DNA of 64,000 nucleotides. Source: Variovorax sp. JS1663 (GTDB lineage Bacteria > Pseudomonadota > Gammaproteobacteria > Burkholderiales > Burkholderiaceae_C). Position 1 is the first letter of the stretch, and every line of letters begins with the position of its first letter. The stretch lies in assembly GCF_002157355.1 (NCBI RefSeq), contig NZ_LYMK01000033.1, positions 19,574 to 83,573 on the forward strand, given 5' to 3'. This document shows, piece after piece, positions 7,639-16,932 of the stretch. The position numbers were made by a program, and so were the translations under genes. Under the pieces are notes generated by a model. The model was given only the letters and a program-made list of their open reading frames with translations. It searched no databases and had not been told where the DNA came from.

Positions 7639-8820
7639 ATGTCTGCCGAGCTGCTTCGCCTCATCGCGGCCCAGATCTGCCTGCATGCCGCCATGGCCGG
7701 CATGCGCCTGGGTGCACCGCTGCTCGCGCTGCAGCAGGGTTACAGCGCGGCAGCGGTCGGCGTGCTGATCGCGCTGTTCGCGCTGACGCAGGTCTTCCTC
7801 GCGCTGCCGGCCGGGCGCTTCGCCGACCGGCACGGACTCAAGCGGCCGCTCGCGCTGTCAGTGGCCGCGGCATCGGCCGGGACGGCGCTGGCCGCGGCCT
7901 GGCCCGTGTTTCCGGTGATGTGCCTGGCGGCGCTGATGACCGGCGGCGCCACGGGCGCTGCCGTCATCGCGCTGCAGCGCCACGTCGGCCGTGCGGCGTC
8001 CAACCCGGTGCAGCTCAAGCAGGTGTTCAGCTGGCTGGCGATCGCGCCGGCCGCGGCGAACTTCCTCGGCCCTTTCGTCGCCGGCCTGCTGATCGACCAT
8101 GCGGGCCGCAGTCCAGCCGATCTGCCGGGCTTTCGCATCTCCTTCGTCGTGCTGGCGCTGCTGCCGCTCGCCGGCTGGCTGTTCGCGCGCGCCACGCAGG
8201 AACTGCCGCGCGTGCCGCAGCCCGCCGACGGCAGCAGGCCGCGTGCCTGGGACCTGCTGCACCAGCCCATGTTCCGCCGCCTGCTGTTCGTGAACTGGCT
8301 GCAGTCCTCCAGCTGGGACGTGCACGCATTCCTGCTGCCCGTGCTGGGCCACGAGCGTGGCCTGGGCGCTTCGGTGATCGGCTCGATCCTCGGCGCCTTC
8401 GCGATCGCTGCTGCGCTGATCCGGATCGTGCTGCCGCTGGTGGCGGCACGCGCGTCGGAGCGCAGCGTGATCGCAACCTCGTCGGTGGTGACAGCGCTGG
8501 TGTTCGCGGTCTATCCGTTTCTGTCCTCGGCGCTGACGATGGGCGTCTGCTCGGTGGTGCTCGGCTTCGCGCTCGGCGCGGTCCAGCCGATGGTCATGAG
8601 CATGCTGCACCAGATCACGCCCCATGCGCGGCACGGCGAGGCGCTCGGGCTGCGGCTGATGACCATCAACGCGTCCAGCGTCGCGATGCCGATGCTGTTC
8701 GGCTCGATCGGCGCGCTGGTCGGGATCTCAGGTGTGTTCTGGCTGGTCGGCGGTATGGTGGCGCTGGGAACGCGCGTCGTGTGGGGACTGAAGGTCCCCG
8801 CCCACGATCAGAGCTTGTAG
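7639..8820 (+). CDS. MFS transporter
   Basis: A 393-residue major facilitator with about 12 hydrophobic helices in two halves. The loop after helix 2 has the typical motif A form GRFADRHGLKRP. The central cytoplasmic loop is short (around LPRVPQPADGSRPRAWDLL). GGAGGGGAGGG-type purines precede the ATG. The last 13 bases overlap the convergent LOG-family gene. Nothing in the sequence fixes the substrate; neighbours give no clue. Confidence 0.85.
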   Translation: MSAELLRLIAAQICLHAAMAGMRLGAPLLALQQGYSAAAVGVLIALFALTQVFLALPAGRFADRHGLKRPLALSVAAASAGTALAAAWPVFPVMCLAALMTGGATGAAVIALQRHVGRAASNPVQLKQVFSWLAIAPAAANFLGPFVAGLLIDHAGRSPADLPGFRISFVVLALLPLAGWLFARATQELPRVPQPADGSRPRAWDLLHQPMFRRLLFVNWLQSSSWDVHAFLLPVLGHERGLGASVIGSILGAFAIAAALIRIVLPLVAARASERSVIATSSVVTALVFAVYPFLSSALTMGVCSVVLGFALGAVQPMVMSMLHQITPHARHGEALGLRLMTINASSVAMPMLFGSIGALVGISGVFWLVGGMVALGTRVVWGLKVPAHDQSL

Positions 8821-9674
8821 AAGCGCCGGATCGCGTCCCAGGCGTCCTGGGGCGCATCCACGTACTCGATCAGCTTCACGTCCTCGGGCGAGATCACGCC
8901 TTCCTCCGCCAGGAAGTCGAAGTTGATCAACTGCTTCCAGTAGTCCGAGCCGAACAGCACGATCGGCACTGGCCGCGCCTTGCGGGTTTGCACCAGGGTG
9001 ATGACCTCGAACAGCTCATCCAGTGTGCCGAAGCCGCCCGGGAAGGCCACCAGCGCTTTCGCCCGCATCATGAAATGCATCTTGCGGATGGCGAAGTAGT
9101 GGAACTTGAAGCTCAGGGCAGGTGTGACGTAGGGGTTGGCTTCCTCTTCCATCGGCAGTGCGATGGCGAGGCCGACCGAGAGGCCGCCGCCCTCGTAGGC
9201 GCCGCGGTTGGCGGCCTGCATGATGCCGGGACCGCCGCCGGTGCAGACGAAGAGCTTGTCCTCCGGCTCCTTGTCGTTGCTGTACTGGGCGACCAGCTTG
9301 CCGAAGGCGCGCGCCTTCTCGTAGTAGTGCGAGCTGCGTGCCAGGCGGCGCCAGCGGGCGGCGGCGACGGTGTCGCCGGCCGCGTCGGCCTGGGCGATGA
9401 GGGCGCCGGATTCCTCTTCGCTGCGGAAGCGCGCGCTGCCGAACACCACCACCGTGTTCTCGATGCCGTGGGCGCGCATCTCGAGGTCGGGTTTCATCAG
9501 CTCGAGCTGCATGCGCAGGCCGCGGGTTTCGCGCCGCAACAGGAACTCGGGGTCGGCGAAGGCCAGGCGTGAGGGGTCGGCGTGGAGAGGGAGACCCTTG
9601 TCGGCATGGGCCTGCAGGGTGGCCCAGGCGTCGGCCAGGCGCTTGTTGTGGAGGTCGTGTGTCTGGTTGGGCAT
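8808..9674 (-). CDS. LOG-family (TIGR00730) nucleotide phosphoribohydrolase-like protein
   Basis: A 288-residue Rossmann-fold protein of the family often mislabelled lysine decarboxylase. The diagnostic motifs GGGPGIMQAANRGAYEGG and FPGGFGTLDELFEVIT (PGGxGTxxE) are both present. Plant and bacterial LOG proteins with this motif release cytokinin base or other bases from nucleoside monophosphates. This longer form, with an N-terminal extension of about 80 residues, is common in proteobacteria and its substrate is unknown. Convergent with the MFS gene, overlapping by 13 bases. Confidence 0.88.
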   Translation of the reverse strand: MPNQTHDLHNKRLADAWATLQAHADKGLPLHADPSRLAFADPEFLLRRETRGLRMQLELMKPDLEMRAHGIENTVVVFGSARFRSEEESGALIAQADAAGDTVAAARWRRLARSSHYYEKARAFGKLVAQYSNDKEPEDKLFVCTGGGPGIMQAANRGAYEGGGLSVGLAIALPMEEEANPYVTPALSFKFHYFAIRKMHFMMRAKALVAFPGGFGTLDELFEVITLVQTRKARPVPIVLFGSDYWKQLINFDFLAEEGVISPEDVKLIEYVDAPQDAWDAIRRFYKL

Positions 9675-9729
9675 GATCTGTCGGGGAGACGGGTATCGGA
9701 TTGTGCTCGTTGCAGAATCCGGGCCCGGT

Positions 9730-10506
<777 letters not shown>

Positions 10507-10521
10507 ACCCGCAGCGTACGC

Positions 10522-10548
10522 AAAAAAAGGCTCCCGAAGGAGCCTTTT
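10522..10548 (-). terminator. Intrinsic terminator of efp
   Basis: Stem AAAAGGCTCC (10525-10534) with GGAGCCTTTT (10539-10548), loop CGAA. Read on the minus strand it is followed by a seven-U run (A 10522-10528), 22 bases after the efp stop. Confidence 0.9.
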
Positions 10549-10569
10549 GGTGCAGTGCAGGGTCGCCGC

Positions 10570-11124
10570 TCAGACGCGTTTGCGGTATTCGCCGGTGCGC
10601 GTGTCGATTTCGATGCGGTCGCCTTGCGAGACGAACAGTGGCACGGGGATCTCGAAGCCGGTGGCGATCTTGGCGGGCTTCAGGACCTTGCCCGAGGTAT
10701 CGCCCTTGACGGCCGGCTCGGTCCAGGTGATCTCGCGCTCGACGCTGGTGGGAAGTTCGACCGAGATGGCCTTGCCGTCGTAGAACACCACCTCGACCGG
10801 CATGTTGTCTTCGAGGTAGTTGAGCGCGTCGCCCATGTTCTCGGCCTCGACCTCGTACTGGTTGTACTCGCTGTCCATGCAGACGTACATCGGGTCGGCG
10901 AAGTAGGAGTAGGTGCACTCCTTCTTTTCGAGCACGATCTGCTCCATCTTGTCGTCGGCCTTGAACACGACTTCGGTGTTGAAGTTGGCGATCAGGCTCT
11001 TGAGCTTCATGCGCACGGTGGCGGAATTGCGGCCGCCGCGGCTGTATTCGGTCTTGAGGACCACCATCGGGTCCTTGCCATGCATGATGACGTTGCCGGC
11101 GCGGATTTCTTGAGCGATTTTCAT
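10570..11124 (-). CDS. efp: Elongation factor P, arginine-32 (EarP) type
   Basis: A 184-residue EF-P, which binds between the P and E sites of the ribosome to relieve stalling at polyproline. The three beta-barrel domains are intact. The loop at the tip of domain I reads EYSRGGRNSA, placing Arg at position 32, the residue rhamnosylated in the EarP class, rather than the Lys used in the EpmA class. The C terminus ends IDTRTGEYRKRV, typical for the family. earP lies just upstream on the same strand, 137 bases away. The polyproline-rich TonB in this window is an obvious client type. Confidence 0.97.
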   Translation of the reverse strand: MKIAQEIRAGNVIMHGKDPMVVLKTEYSRGGRNSATVRMKLKSLIANFNTEVVFKADDKMEQIVLEKKECTYSYFADPMYVCMDSEYNQYEVEAENMGDALNYLEDNMPVEVVFYDGKAISVELPTSVEREITWTEPAVKGDTSGKVLKPAKIATGFEIPVPLFVSQGDRIEIDTRTGEYRKRV

Positions 11125-11261
11125 AGTCAGGGTCTCTGGATGTGGGCCGCTCGGCGTGCCTGCGGGCGGGAGGCCCTCGACACGTTCACCGCGGCGGGTT
11201 CGGCGGATGGTGCGGCGCGGGCTTCGAAAGCCCTGGCCGGAAATCCGCAAAGCCCACAATT

Positions 11262-12332
11262 CTAACTTTTTTGGGCGACGAACTGCCGCAAGCGGCTCAG
11301 AAGGCCATCTTGCGCGAGCAGACGATCGCGCGCGGCAGTCGCGGCGGCCCGCCAGGGCGCGAGGGCCTGGAAGTGCAGGTCCGGCAGGTCTCCCTCGGCC
11401 ATTCCGTTCCACAGGTGATGCAGGCGGCGCAGCGTGGGTGGTGCCGCCAGCCAGTCCAGGAAGGCTTCGAGCTTTTCGTGGTGGGCATCGTCGTCCTGGG
11501 GATAGATCTGCCAGACGAAGGGTGCGCCGGCCCAGACGGCGCGCACCAGCGAGTCCTCGCCCCGGACGAAGTTGAGGTCGCAGGCCCACAGCAGATGGTC
11601 GAACTCGGTCTGGGCCAGGTGAGGCAGCCAGTGGATGGCGAGCGCACCGCGCTGCGGCGGCCCCGGCGGCAGGGCACGCGCGGCGCGGCCTGCCGTGACC
11701 AGCAGCCGCGTGGGCTCGCCTGCCTGCTCGAAGCGGGCCAGCAGGGCGTCGAGCGCGGACGGTTCGTAGCAGAACAGGCAGACCAGGCGCTCCCCGTTCC
11801 AGGCGATGCCCTGCCGGGCGAGCCAGTCGGCGCGATCGAAGCCGGCGCGGCGCGCCATCAGGTCCGCCTCGCGCAGCAACCCGCCGGTCGCATCCGTGAA
11901 GCCAGGGTAGAAGAAATACTTGGTCAGGCCCGCGCCCGGTCCCCGGAACACGGGGGAAGGCAGTCCGTGCAGGCGCTCTACATACGGTTCGGCCGAAAGG
12001 TATTCGAAATTGAGCCAGACGCGGCGCGGCGCACCCGGCGCCACCGGCTGCGCGAAGCGCGCGATCAGCTCGGGTGCGGGATCGCAGCCGAAGGCTTCGA
12101 TCAGCACATCCGGGGGCGCACAGGCGGCGGCCTCCTGCCCGGCAGCGTCCTGCGTCCAGGTGACGATACGGACGCCCGGATGGCCACCGGGCGCCATCCA
12201 GGCCAGCGCCGACGGGTCGTCGATCCACAGTCGCACCGCATCACCCCCCGCCGCCAGCCCGCAGGCAAGGCGCCAGCACACGCCGGCGTCGCCGTGGTTG
12301 TCGATGACCTTGCAGAAAATGTCCCAGCGCAT
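11262..12332 (-). CDS. earP: EF-P arginine rhamnosyltransferase EarP
   Basis: A 356-residue GT-B fold inverting glycosyltransferase (DUF2331) that transfers rhamnose from dTDP-rhamnose to Arg32 of EF-P. The N-terminal FCKVIDNHGDAGVCWRLA contains the conserved Asp residues (D11 and D15 here) reported as essential in Pseudomonas. The nucleotide-sugar site FVRGEDSLVRAVWAGAPFVW and QIYPQDDDAH, followed by KLEAFLDWL, is intact. It is immediately upstream of efp on the same strand. A TAGAGT hexamer eight bases before the ATG could be the -10 of a near-leaderless transcript. Confidence 0.95.
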   Translation of the reverse strand: MRWDIFCKVIDNHGDAGVCWRLACGLAAGGDAVRLWIDDPSALAWMAPGGHPGVRIVTWTQDAAGQEAAACAPPDVLIEAFGCDPAPELIARFAQPVAPGAPRRVWLNFEYLSAEPYVERLHGLPSPVFRGPGAGLTKYFFYPGFTDATGGLLREADLMARRAGFDRADWLARQGIAWNGERLVCLFCYEPSALDALLARFEQAGEPTRLLVTAGRAARALPPGPPQRGALAIHWLPHLAQTEFDHLLWACDLNFVRGEDSLVRAVWAGAPFVWQIYPQDDDAHHEKLEAFLDWLAAPPTLRRLHHLWNGMAEGDLPDLHFQALAPWRAAATAARDRLLAQDGLLSRLRQFVAQKS

Positions 12333-12397
12333 CGCGGGATACTCTACAGCCCGGCCATGGCGTCCCCGCCGCGCTGCCTCGGCACAATAGCGCCCCC

Positions 12398-14374
12398 ATG
12401 TCAGACACGCATTCCGATCAATTGCTCAGCGAGGTGGCGGCGCTGCCGCAACTGCCGGGCGTCTACCGTTACTTCGATGCCGCGGGCGCGGTGCTGTACG
12501 TGGGCAAGGCGCGCAACCTGAAGAAGCGGGTCGCCAATTACTTCCAGAAGAACCACGGCGGCACGCGCATCGGCCACATGATCTCGAAGATCGCCCGCAT
12601 GGAGACCACCGTGGTGCGCTCCGAGGCGGAGGCGCTCCTGCTTGAGAACAACCTGATCAAGGCGCTCAAGCCCCGCTACAACATCCTGTTCCGGGACGAC
12701 AAGAGTTACCCCTACCTCAAGATCGCCTCGCACACCTTTCCGCGCCTGGCGTATTACCGCGGTGCGGTGGATCGCAAGCATCGCTACTTCGGCCCCTATC
12801 CGAGCGCCTGGGCGGTGAAGGAATCGATCCAACTGCTGCAGAAGGTCTTCAAGCTGCGCACCTGCGAGGACACGGTGTACGCCAACCGCACGCGGCCGTG
12901 CCTGCTCTACCAGATCAAGCGCTGCACCGGCCCCTGCGTCGGCTACATCACGCCCGAGGCCTATGCGCAGGACGTGGCCAATGCCGAAGCCTTCCTGCTT
13001 GGCGACACCCAGGCGGTGCTGTCCCAGCTGGAGGCCCGCATGATGGCCCATTCGGAGAGGCTGGAATTCGAGCAGGCCGCCGAGCTGCGCAACCAGATGT
13101 CGGCGCTGTCGCGCGTGCTGCACCAGCAGTCGGTCGAGATCGCCTCCGACAAGGACGTGGACATCCTCGCGGTCAAGGTGCAGGGCGGCAAGGCCTGCGT
13201 CAACCTGGCGATGGTGCGCGGCGGCCGGCACCTGGGCGACCGCGCCTACTTCCCGGTTCACGTGGAGGATGCAACGCAGATACGCAGCGGCGCGGAGGCG
13301 GAGGGCGAGGGCGAGGGCGAGGGCGAGGATGCTCCCGAGGCCTTCGGGTCGATCGAGACCCAGGTTCTGGAGGCTTTCATCGCGCAGCACTACATCGACG
13401 TGCCGGTGCCGCCCACGCTGGTTTTGGGCGAGCAGGTGAGCCGCGAGCTGATCGAGGCCATCGCGCAGCAGGCCGCCACGCGCGTGACGGCGGTGTTCCA
13501 GCCGCGCGAGCAGCGCCGCCACTGGCTGGAGATGGCCCAGACCAACGCTGACCTGCAGCTGGCGCGCCTGCTGGCCGAGGAGGGATCGCAGCAGGCACGC
13601 ACGCGCGCGCTGGTCGACGCGCTGGAGCTCGCGCCGGACGATCTCGACAACTTCCGCGTCGAGTGCTTCGACATCTCCCACACCGCGGGCGAGGCGACGC
13701 AGGCTTCCTGCGTCGTGTTCGAGCATCACACGATGCAGAACCGCGAGTACCGCCGCTACAACATCGACGGCATCACGCCGGGCGACGACTACGCCGCGAT
13801 GCGCCAGGTGCTGCACCGCCGCTACGGCAAGCTGGCCGAGGCGATGGCGGCGGAGGCCGATGCGCCGCCCGCGGGCGACGCGGCCGGCGCGGGCACCGAT
13901 GCCCGGCCCGGGACGCTCGGCGCGCGCATGCCCGACCTGGTGCTGGTCGACGGCGGCAAGGGCCAAGTGTCGATGGCACGCGAGGTGTTCGGCGAGCTGG
14001 GCCTGCCGCTGTCTCTGATTGTCGGCGTAGAGAAGGGCGAGGGCCGCAAGGTCGGGCTGGAGGAACTGGTCTTCGCCGACGGCCGCGAGAAGGTCTACCT
14101 CGGCCGCGACTCGGCCGCCCTGATGCTGGTGGCCCAGATCCGCGATGAGGCGCACCGCTTCGCCATCACCGGCATGCGCGCGAAGCGGGCCAAGGTGCGG
14201 GTGGGTGGCAGCCAGCTGGAGGACATCCCTGGCATCGGGCCCAAGCGCCGGGCGCGGCTGCTGCAGCGCTTCGGGGGGATCCGCGGCGTGGCGGCCGCGA
14301 GCGTGGAGGACATCGCGTCGGTCGACGGCATCGCGCTCGAGCTGGCCGAGGAGATCTATCGCGCGCTGCATTGA
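12398..14374 (+). CDS. uvrC: Excinuclease ABC subunit C
   Basis: A 658-residue UvrC, which makes both incisions in nucleotide excision repair with UvrA and UvrB. Order of domains: GIY-YIG nuclease (GVYRYFDAAGAVLYVGKARNL, residues about 20-40), UVR UvrB-binding motif (LEFEQAAELRNQMSAL), RNase H-like endonuclease region ending in PDLVLVDGGKGQ, and C-terminal helix-hairpin-helix (IPGIGPKRRARLLQRFG). Two low-complexity acidic/Ala-Gly inserts are present: the Glu-Gly repeat near residue 305, and EADAPPAGDAAGAG near residue 490. CACAAT ends nine bases before the ATG, suggesting a leaderless or very short leader mRNA. Confidence 0.97.
   Translation: MSDTHSDQLLSEVAALPQLPGVYRYFDAAGAVLYVGKARNLKKRVANYFQKNHGGTRIGHMISKIARMETTVVRSEAEALLLENNLIKALKPRYNILFRDDKSYPYLKIASHTFPRLAYYRGAVDRKHRYFGPYPSAWAVKESIQLLQKVFKLRTCEDTVYANRTRPCLLYQIKRCTGPCVGYITPEAYAQDVANAEAFLLGDTQAVLSQLEARMMAHSERLEFEQAAELRNQMSALSRVLHQQSVEIASDKDVDILAVKVQGGKACVNLAMVRGGRHLGDRAYFPVHVEDATQIRSGAEAEGEGEGEGEDAPEAFGSIETQVLEAFIAQHYIDVPVPPTLVLGEQVSRELIEAIAQQAATRVTAVFQPREQRRHWLEMAQTNADLQLARLLAEEGSQQARTRALVDALELAPDDLDNFRVECFDISHTAGEATQASCVVFEHHTMQNREYRRYNIDGITPGDDYAAMRQVLHRRYGKLAEAMAAEADAPPAGDAAGAGTDARPGTLGARMPDLVLVDGGKGQVSMAREVFGELGLPLSLIVGVEKGEGRKVGLEELVFADGREKVYLGRDSAALMLVAQIRDEAHRFAITGMRAKRAKVRVGGSQLEDIPGIGPKRRARLLQRFGGIRGVAAASVEDIASVDGIALELAEEIYRALH
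13301..13324 (+). repeat. In-frame GAGGGC tandem repeat inside uvrC
   Basis: Four perfect hexamers GAGGGC (13301-13306, 13307-13312, 13313-13318, 13319-13324), flanked by near copies GAGGCG before and GAGGAT after. They encode a (Glu-Gly)n stretch in a linker of UvrC. Length changes would stay in frame. Confidence 0.9.
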
Positions 14375-14418
14375 CCCGCGGCACGGGCGGCTGCCGGCCG
14401 CATGACACAATCACCTTC

Positions 14419-14985
14419 ATGTTCTGGACGCTGCCCACCATCATGACCTGGACGCGCATCGTCGCGATCCCGTTGATCGTGGGGGTTTTCTATCTGCCCC
14501 TTGAAGAGCCGATGCGCAACCTCGTGGCCACGGTGATGTTCATCGTGTTCGCCGCCACCGACTGGCTCGACGGCTTTCTCGCGCGCCGCCTCAACCAGAC
14601 TTCGGCCTTCGGTGCCTTCCTCGATCCGGTGGCCGACAAGTTCCTGGTGTGCGCCTCGCTGCTGGTGCTGGTGCATCTGAATCGCGCCGACGTGTTCGTG
14701 GCCCTGATCATCATCGGCCGCGAGATCGCCATCTCGGCCCTGCGCGAATGGATGGCGCAGATCGGGGCCGGCAAGAGCGTGGCGGTGCACATGATCGGCA
14801 AGGTCAAGACCGTGGTGCAGATGGTCGCGATCCCCTTCCTGCTCTTCAACGGCACCCTGTTCGGCGTGATCGAGACCGGCGTCTGGGGGCAATGGCTGAT
14901 CTGGATCTCGGCCGTGCTCACGGTGTGGTCGATGATCTACTACCTGCAGAAGGCCATTCCCGAGATCCGGGCCCGAGCCAAATGA
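14419..14985 (+). CDS. pgsA: CDP-diacylglycerol--glycerol-3-phosphate 3-phosphatidyltransferase
   Basis: A 188-residue membrane enzyme making phosphatidylglycerolphosphate, the first committed step to phosphatidylglycerol and cardiolipin. The CDP-alcohol phosphotransferase signature D-G-x2-A-R-x8-G-x3-D-x3-D is complete in DWLDGFLARR...GAFLDPVADK. Several hydrophobic helices surround it. I prefer ATG 14419 (MFWTLPTIMTWTRI, the usual N terminus) over the upstream in-frame start; CACAAT ends seven bases before it. It sits 44 bases after uvrC, the same order as in many proteobacteria. The next gene overlaps its stop. Confidence 0.95.
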   Translation: MFWTLPTIMTWTRIVAIPLIVGVFYLPLEEPMRNLVATVMFIVFAATDWLDGFLARRLNQTSAFGAFLDPVADKFLVCASLLVLVHLNRADVFVALIIIGREIAISALREWMAQIGAGKSVAVHMIGKVKTVVQMVAIPFLLFNGTLFGVIETGVWGQWLIWISAVLTVWSMIYYLQKAIPEIRARAK

Positions 14986-15866
14986 CGGGGGCCGCCGCCC
15001 CGGCTTCGGGATGGGTGCGGGCCATGCCCGCAGTCTTCGTGCTGATCTGGAGTACCGGCTTCATCGTGGCGCGCTACGGCATGCCCTACGCGCCGCCGCT
15101 CAAGTTCCTGGCCGTGCGCTATGCGCTGTCGGTGCTGTGCTTCCTGGTCTGGGTGCGGCTCGCGCGCGTGTCCTGGCCGCGTGAGCGCGCACAGTGGGGG
15201 CATCTGGCGATCACGGGCATCCTGATGCAGGCCGGTTACCTGGGCGGGGTCTGGGCGGCGGTCCGAGCCGGCATGGGCTCGGGCCTGATCGCCCTGCTGG
15301 TGGGTGTCCAGCCGGTGTTGACGGCGGTCTGGCTGTCGATGCGCGGCGGCGCGATCTCGGGTCGCCAGTGGACCGGCCTGGCGCTCGGCTTCGCCGGACT
15401 GGTGCTGGTGGTGCTGCGCAAGCTGGGGCAGGGCGGCGAGGTAAGTGCGCTGACCATGGGACTGGCGGTGATGGCGCTGCTCTCCATCACGGCGGGGACG
15501 CTCTACCAGAAGCGCTTCGTCGCGCCCTGCGACGTGCGCATTGCCGGCGCGATCCAGCTGGCCGCGGCGCTGCTGGCCACGCTGCCCTTCGCGGCCCTGG
15601 AGGCCGACCCCATTCAATGGAACTTGTATTCGGGCGGTGCCATGGCCTGGTCGGTGCTGGCGCTGTCCTTGGGTGGCAGCTCGCTGCTCTACATGCTGAT
15701 CCAGCGCGGGACCGCCACTGCCGTCACGAGCCTGCTCTACCTGGTGCCGCCCTGCACGGCGCTGATGGCCTGGGTTCTTTTTGCCGAGCCCATCACCGTG
15801 CCGACACTGGTGGGCATCGCGATGACGGCGGTGGGCGTCAGCCTGGTTGTGCGCGGCGAGCGCTGA
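14982..15866 (+). CDS. EamA/DMT-superfamily transporter
   Basis: A 294-residue membrane protein with ten predicted helices formed by two EamA repeats (first from about residue 14, second from about 155). Typical features are IWSTGFIVARYGMPYAPPL in helix 1 and the C-terminal LLYLVPPCTALMAWVLFAEP block of drug/metabolite exporters. ATG at 14982 overlaps the pgsA stop (ATGA). Members export amino acids or other metabolites; nothing here identifies the substrate. Confidence 0.85.
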   Translation: MTGAAAPASGWVRAMPAVFVLIWSTGFIVARYGMPYAPPLKFLAVRYALSVLCFLVWVRLARVSWPRERAQWGHLAITGILMQAGYLGGVWAAVRAGMGSGLIALLVGVQPVLTAVWLSMRGGAISGRQWTGLALGFAGLVLVVLRKLGQGGEVSALTMGLAVMALLSITAGTLYQKRFVAPCDVRIAGAIQLAAALLATLPFAALEADPIQWNLYSGGAMAWSVLALSLGGSSLLYMLIQRGTATAVTSLLYLVPPCTALMAWVLFAEPITVPTLVGIAMTAVGVSLVVRGER

Positions 15867-15892
15867 ACCGGTCTCGCGGGGCAGCTTGCCTT

Positions 15893-16858
15893 TCAGGTCG
15901 GCTTGGTGGCGCGGCGTCGTCGCGCCGGCTGCTCCGACCGCCACGGCTCGTGGCGGAATTGCTCGGCCAGGAAGTCGACCAGCAGGCGAACGCGGCGCGG
16001 CGTCTTGGGGTGCCAGGGTGCGATCCACTGGATGTCGGCTTCGGGCATCGACAGGCGGGGCAGCACATGGACGAGTTCGCCGGACGCTAATTGCGGCGCG
16101 ATGTCCCAGAGGCTGCGCAGCACGATGCCCTGGCCGGCCAGGCACCAGTCGCGCGCCATCTCGCCGGAGTTGCTGCACAAAGGGCCGTTGACCTGGATGC
16201 GCACCGGCTGACGGCTCTGCGCATCGTTCAGGGTCCAGACGTCGAAGCGTCGTATGGTTGCGCTGTCGTTCTCCTGGACGACGAGGCATTCGTGCTCCGC
16301 CAGTGCGGCCGCGTCGGCCGGCAGGCCGCGCCGCTGCAGGTACGCGGGCGACGCGGCCAGGACGCGCTGATTGCGCGCCAGCCGGCGCGTGACCCAGTCG
16401 GCCGCATGCCGCGCCGGCGCGGACCACAGCCATACTGCGCCGTCATAGCCCTCCGCCGCGAGGTCAGGCAGGCGCTCCGTGAGGCGCAGTTCGATCTGCA
16501 GCGCGGGGTATTGCTGACGGAAGCGGGCGATCGCGGGACCGACCCAGTGCCGCCCAAAGCCGAAGGTGGCCGCGATGCGCAGCGCGCCGCTCGGCTCGTT
16601 CTGCCGTTCGCTCAACTCCGCCTCGAGCGCCGCGAAGCCCTCCAGCAGGCGCTCGGCATGCGTGCAGACGGCTTCGCCCTCGGCGGTGAGGCTCAGGCGG
16701 CGGGTGGTGCGCTCGAACAGGCGATGCCCCAACTTCTGCTCGAGAGCGGCCAGTCGCTTGGTGATGACCGAAGGCACTACGCCCAGGGCCTGCGCGGCGC
16801 CGGCCAGGCTGCCAGTGCCGCGTACGGACAGGACCAGTTCAAGGTCGCCGCGGTCCAT
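15893..16858 (-). CDS. LysR-family transcriptional regulator
   Basis: A 321-residue LTTR. The N-terminal helix-turn-helix is clear (LELVLSVRGTGSLAGAAQAL, VITKRLAALEQKLGHRLFER), followed by the linker helix and the two-lobed ligand domain starting around GALRIAATFGFGR. The C terminus carries an Arg/Lys-rich extension (RRRRATKPT). GGAGGAATG precedes the ATG. It is divergent from the hydrolase at 16933 and is the likely regulator of that gene and the tartrate dehydrogenase. Confidence 0.9.
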   Translation of the reverse strand: MDRGDLELVLSVRGTGSLAGAAQALGVVPSVITKRLAALEQKLGHRLFERTTRRLSLTAEGEAVCTHAERLLEGFAALEAELSERQNEPSGALRIAATFGFGRHWVGPAIARFRQQYPALQIELRLTERLPDLAAEGYDGAVWLWSAPARHAADWVTRRLARNQRVLAASPAYLQRRGLPADAAALAEHECLVVQENDSATIRRFDVWTLNDAQSRQPVRIQVNGPLCSNSGEMARDWCLAGQGIVLRSLWDIAPQLASGELVHVLPRLSMPEADIQWIAPWHPKTPRRVRLLVDFLAEQFRHEPWRSEQPARRRRATKPT

Positions 16859-16897
16859 TCATTCCTCCATGGAAAGAGTTGATTCTCCGATTGTTTC

Positions 16898-16926
16898 TTG
16901 ATGGGCCGGGGAACGCAACGCACAAT
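16898..16926 (+). promoter_or_regulatory. Promoter of the haloacetate-dehalogenase-like gene
   Basis: TTGATG (16898-16903), 17-base spacer, CACAAT (16921-16926). The -10 ends six bases before the ATG at 16933, so transcription should begin at or next to the start codon. It lies in the 74-base gap shared with the divergent LysR gene. Confidence 0.6.
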
Positions 16927-16932
16927 CGCGCT

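Noticed and set aside
8820..9572. Continuation of an alternate frame of the MFS gene through the LOG-family gene on the plus strand
   Set aside because: It runs antisense to a protein with intact GGGPGIMQ and PGGFGTLDE motifs, so it is a shadow.
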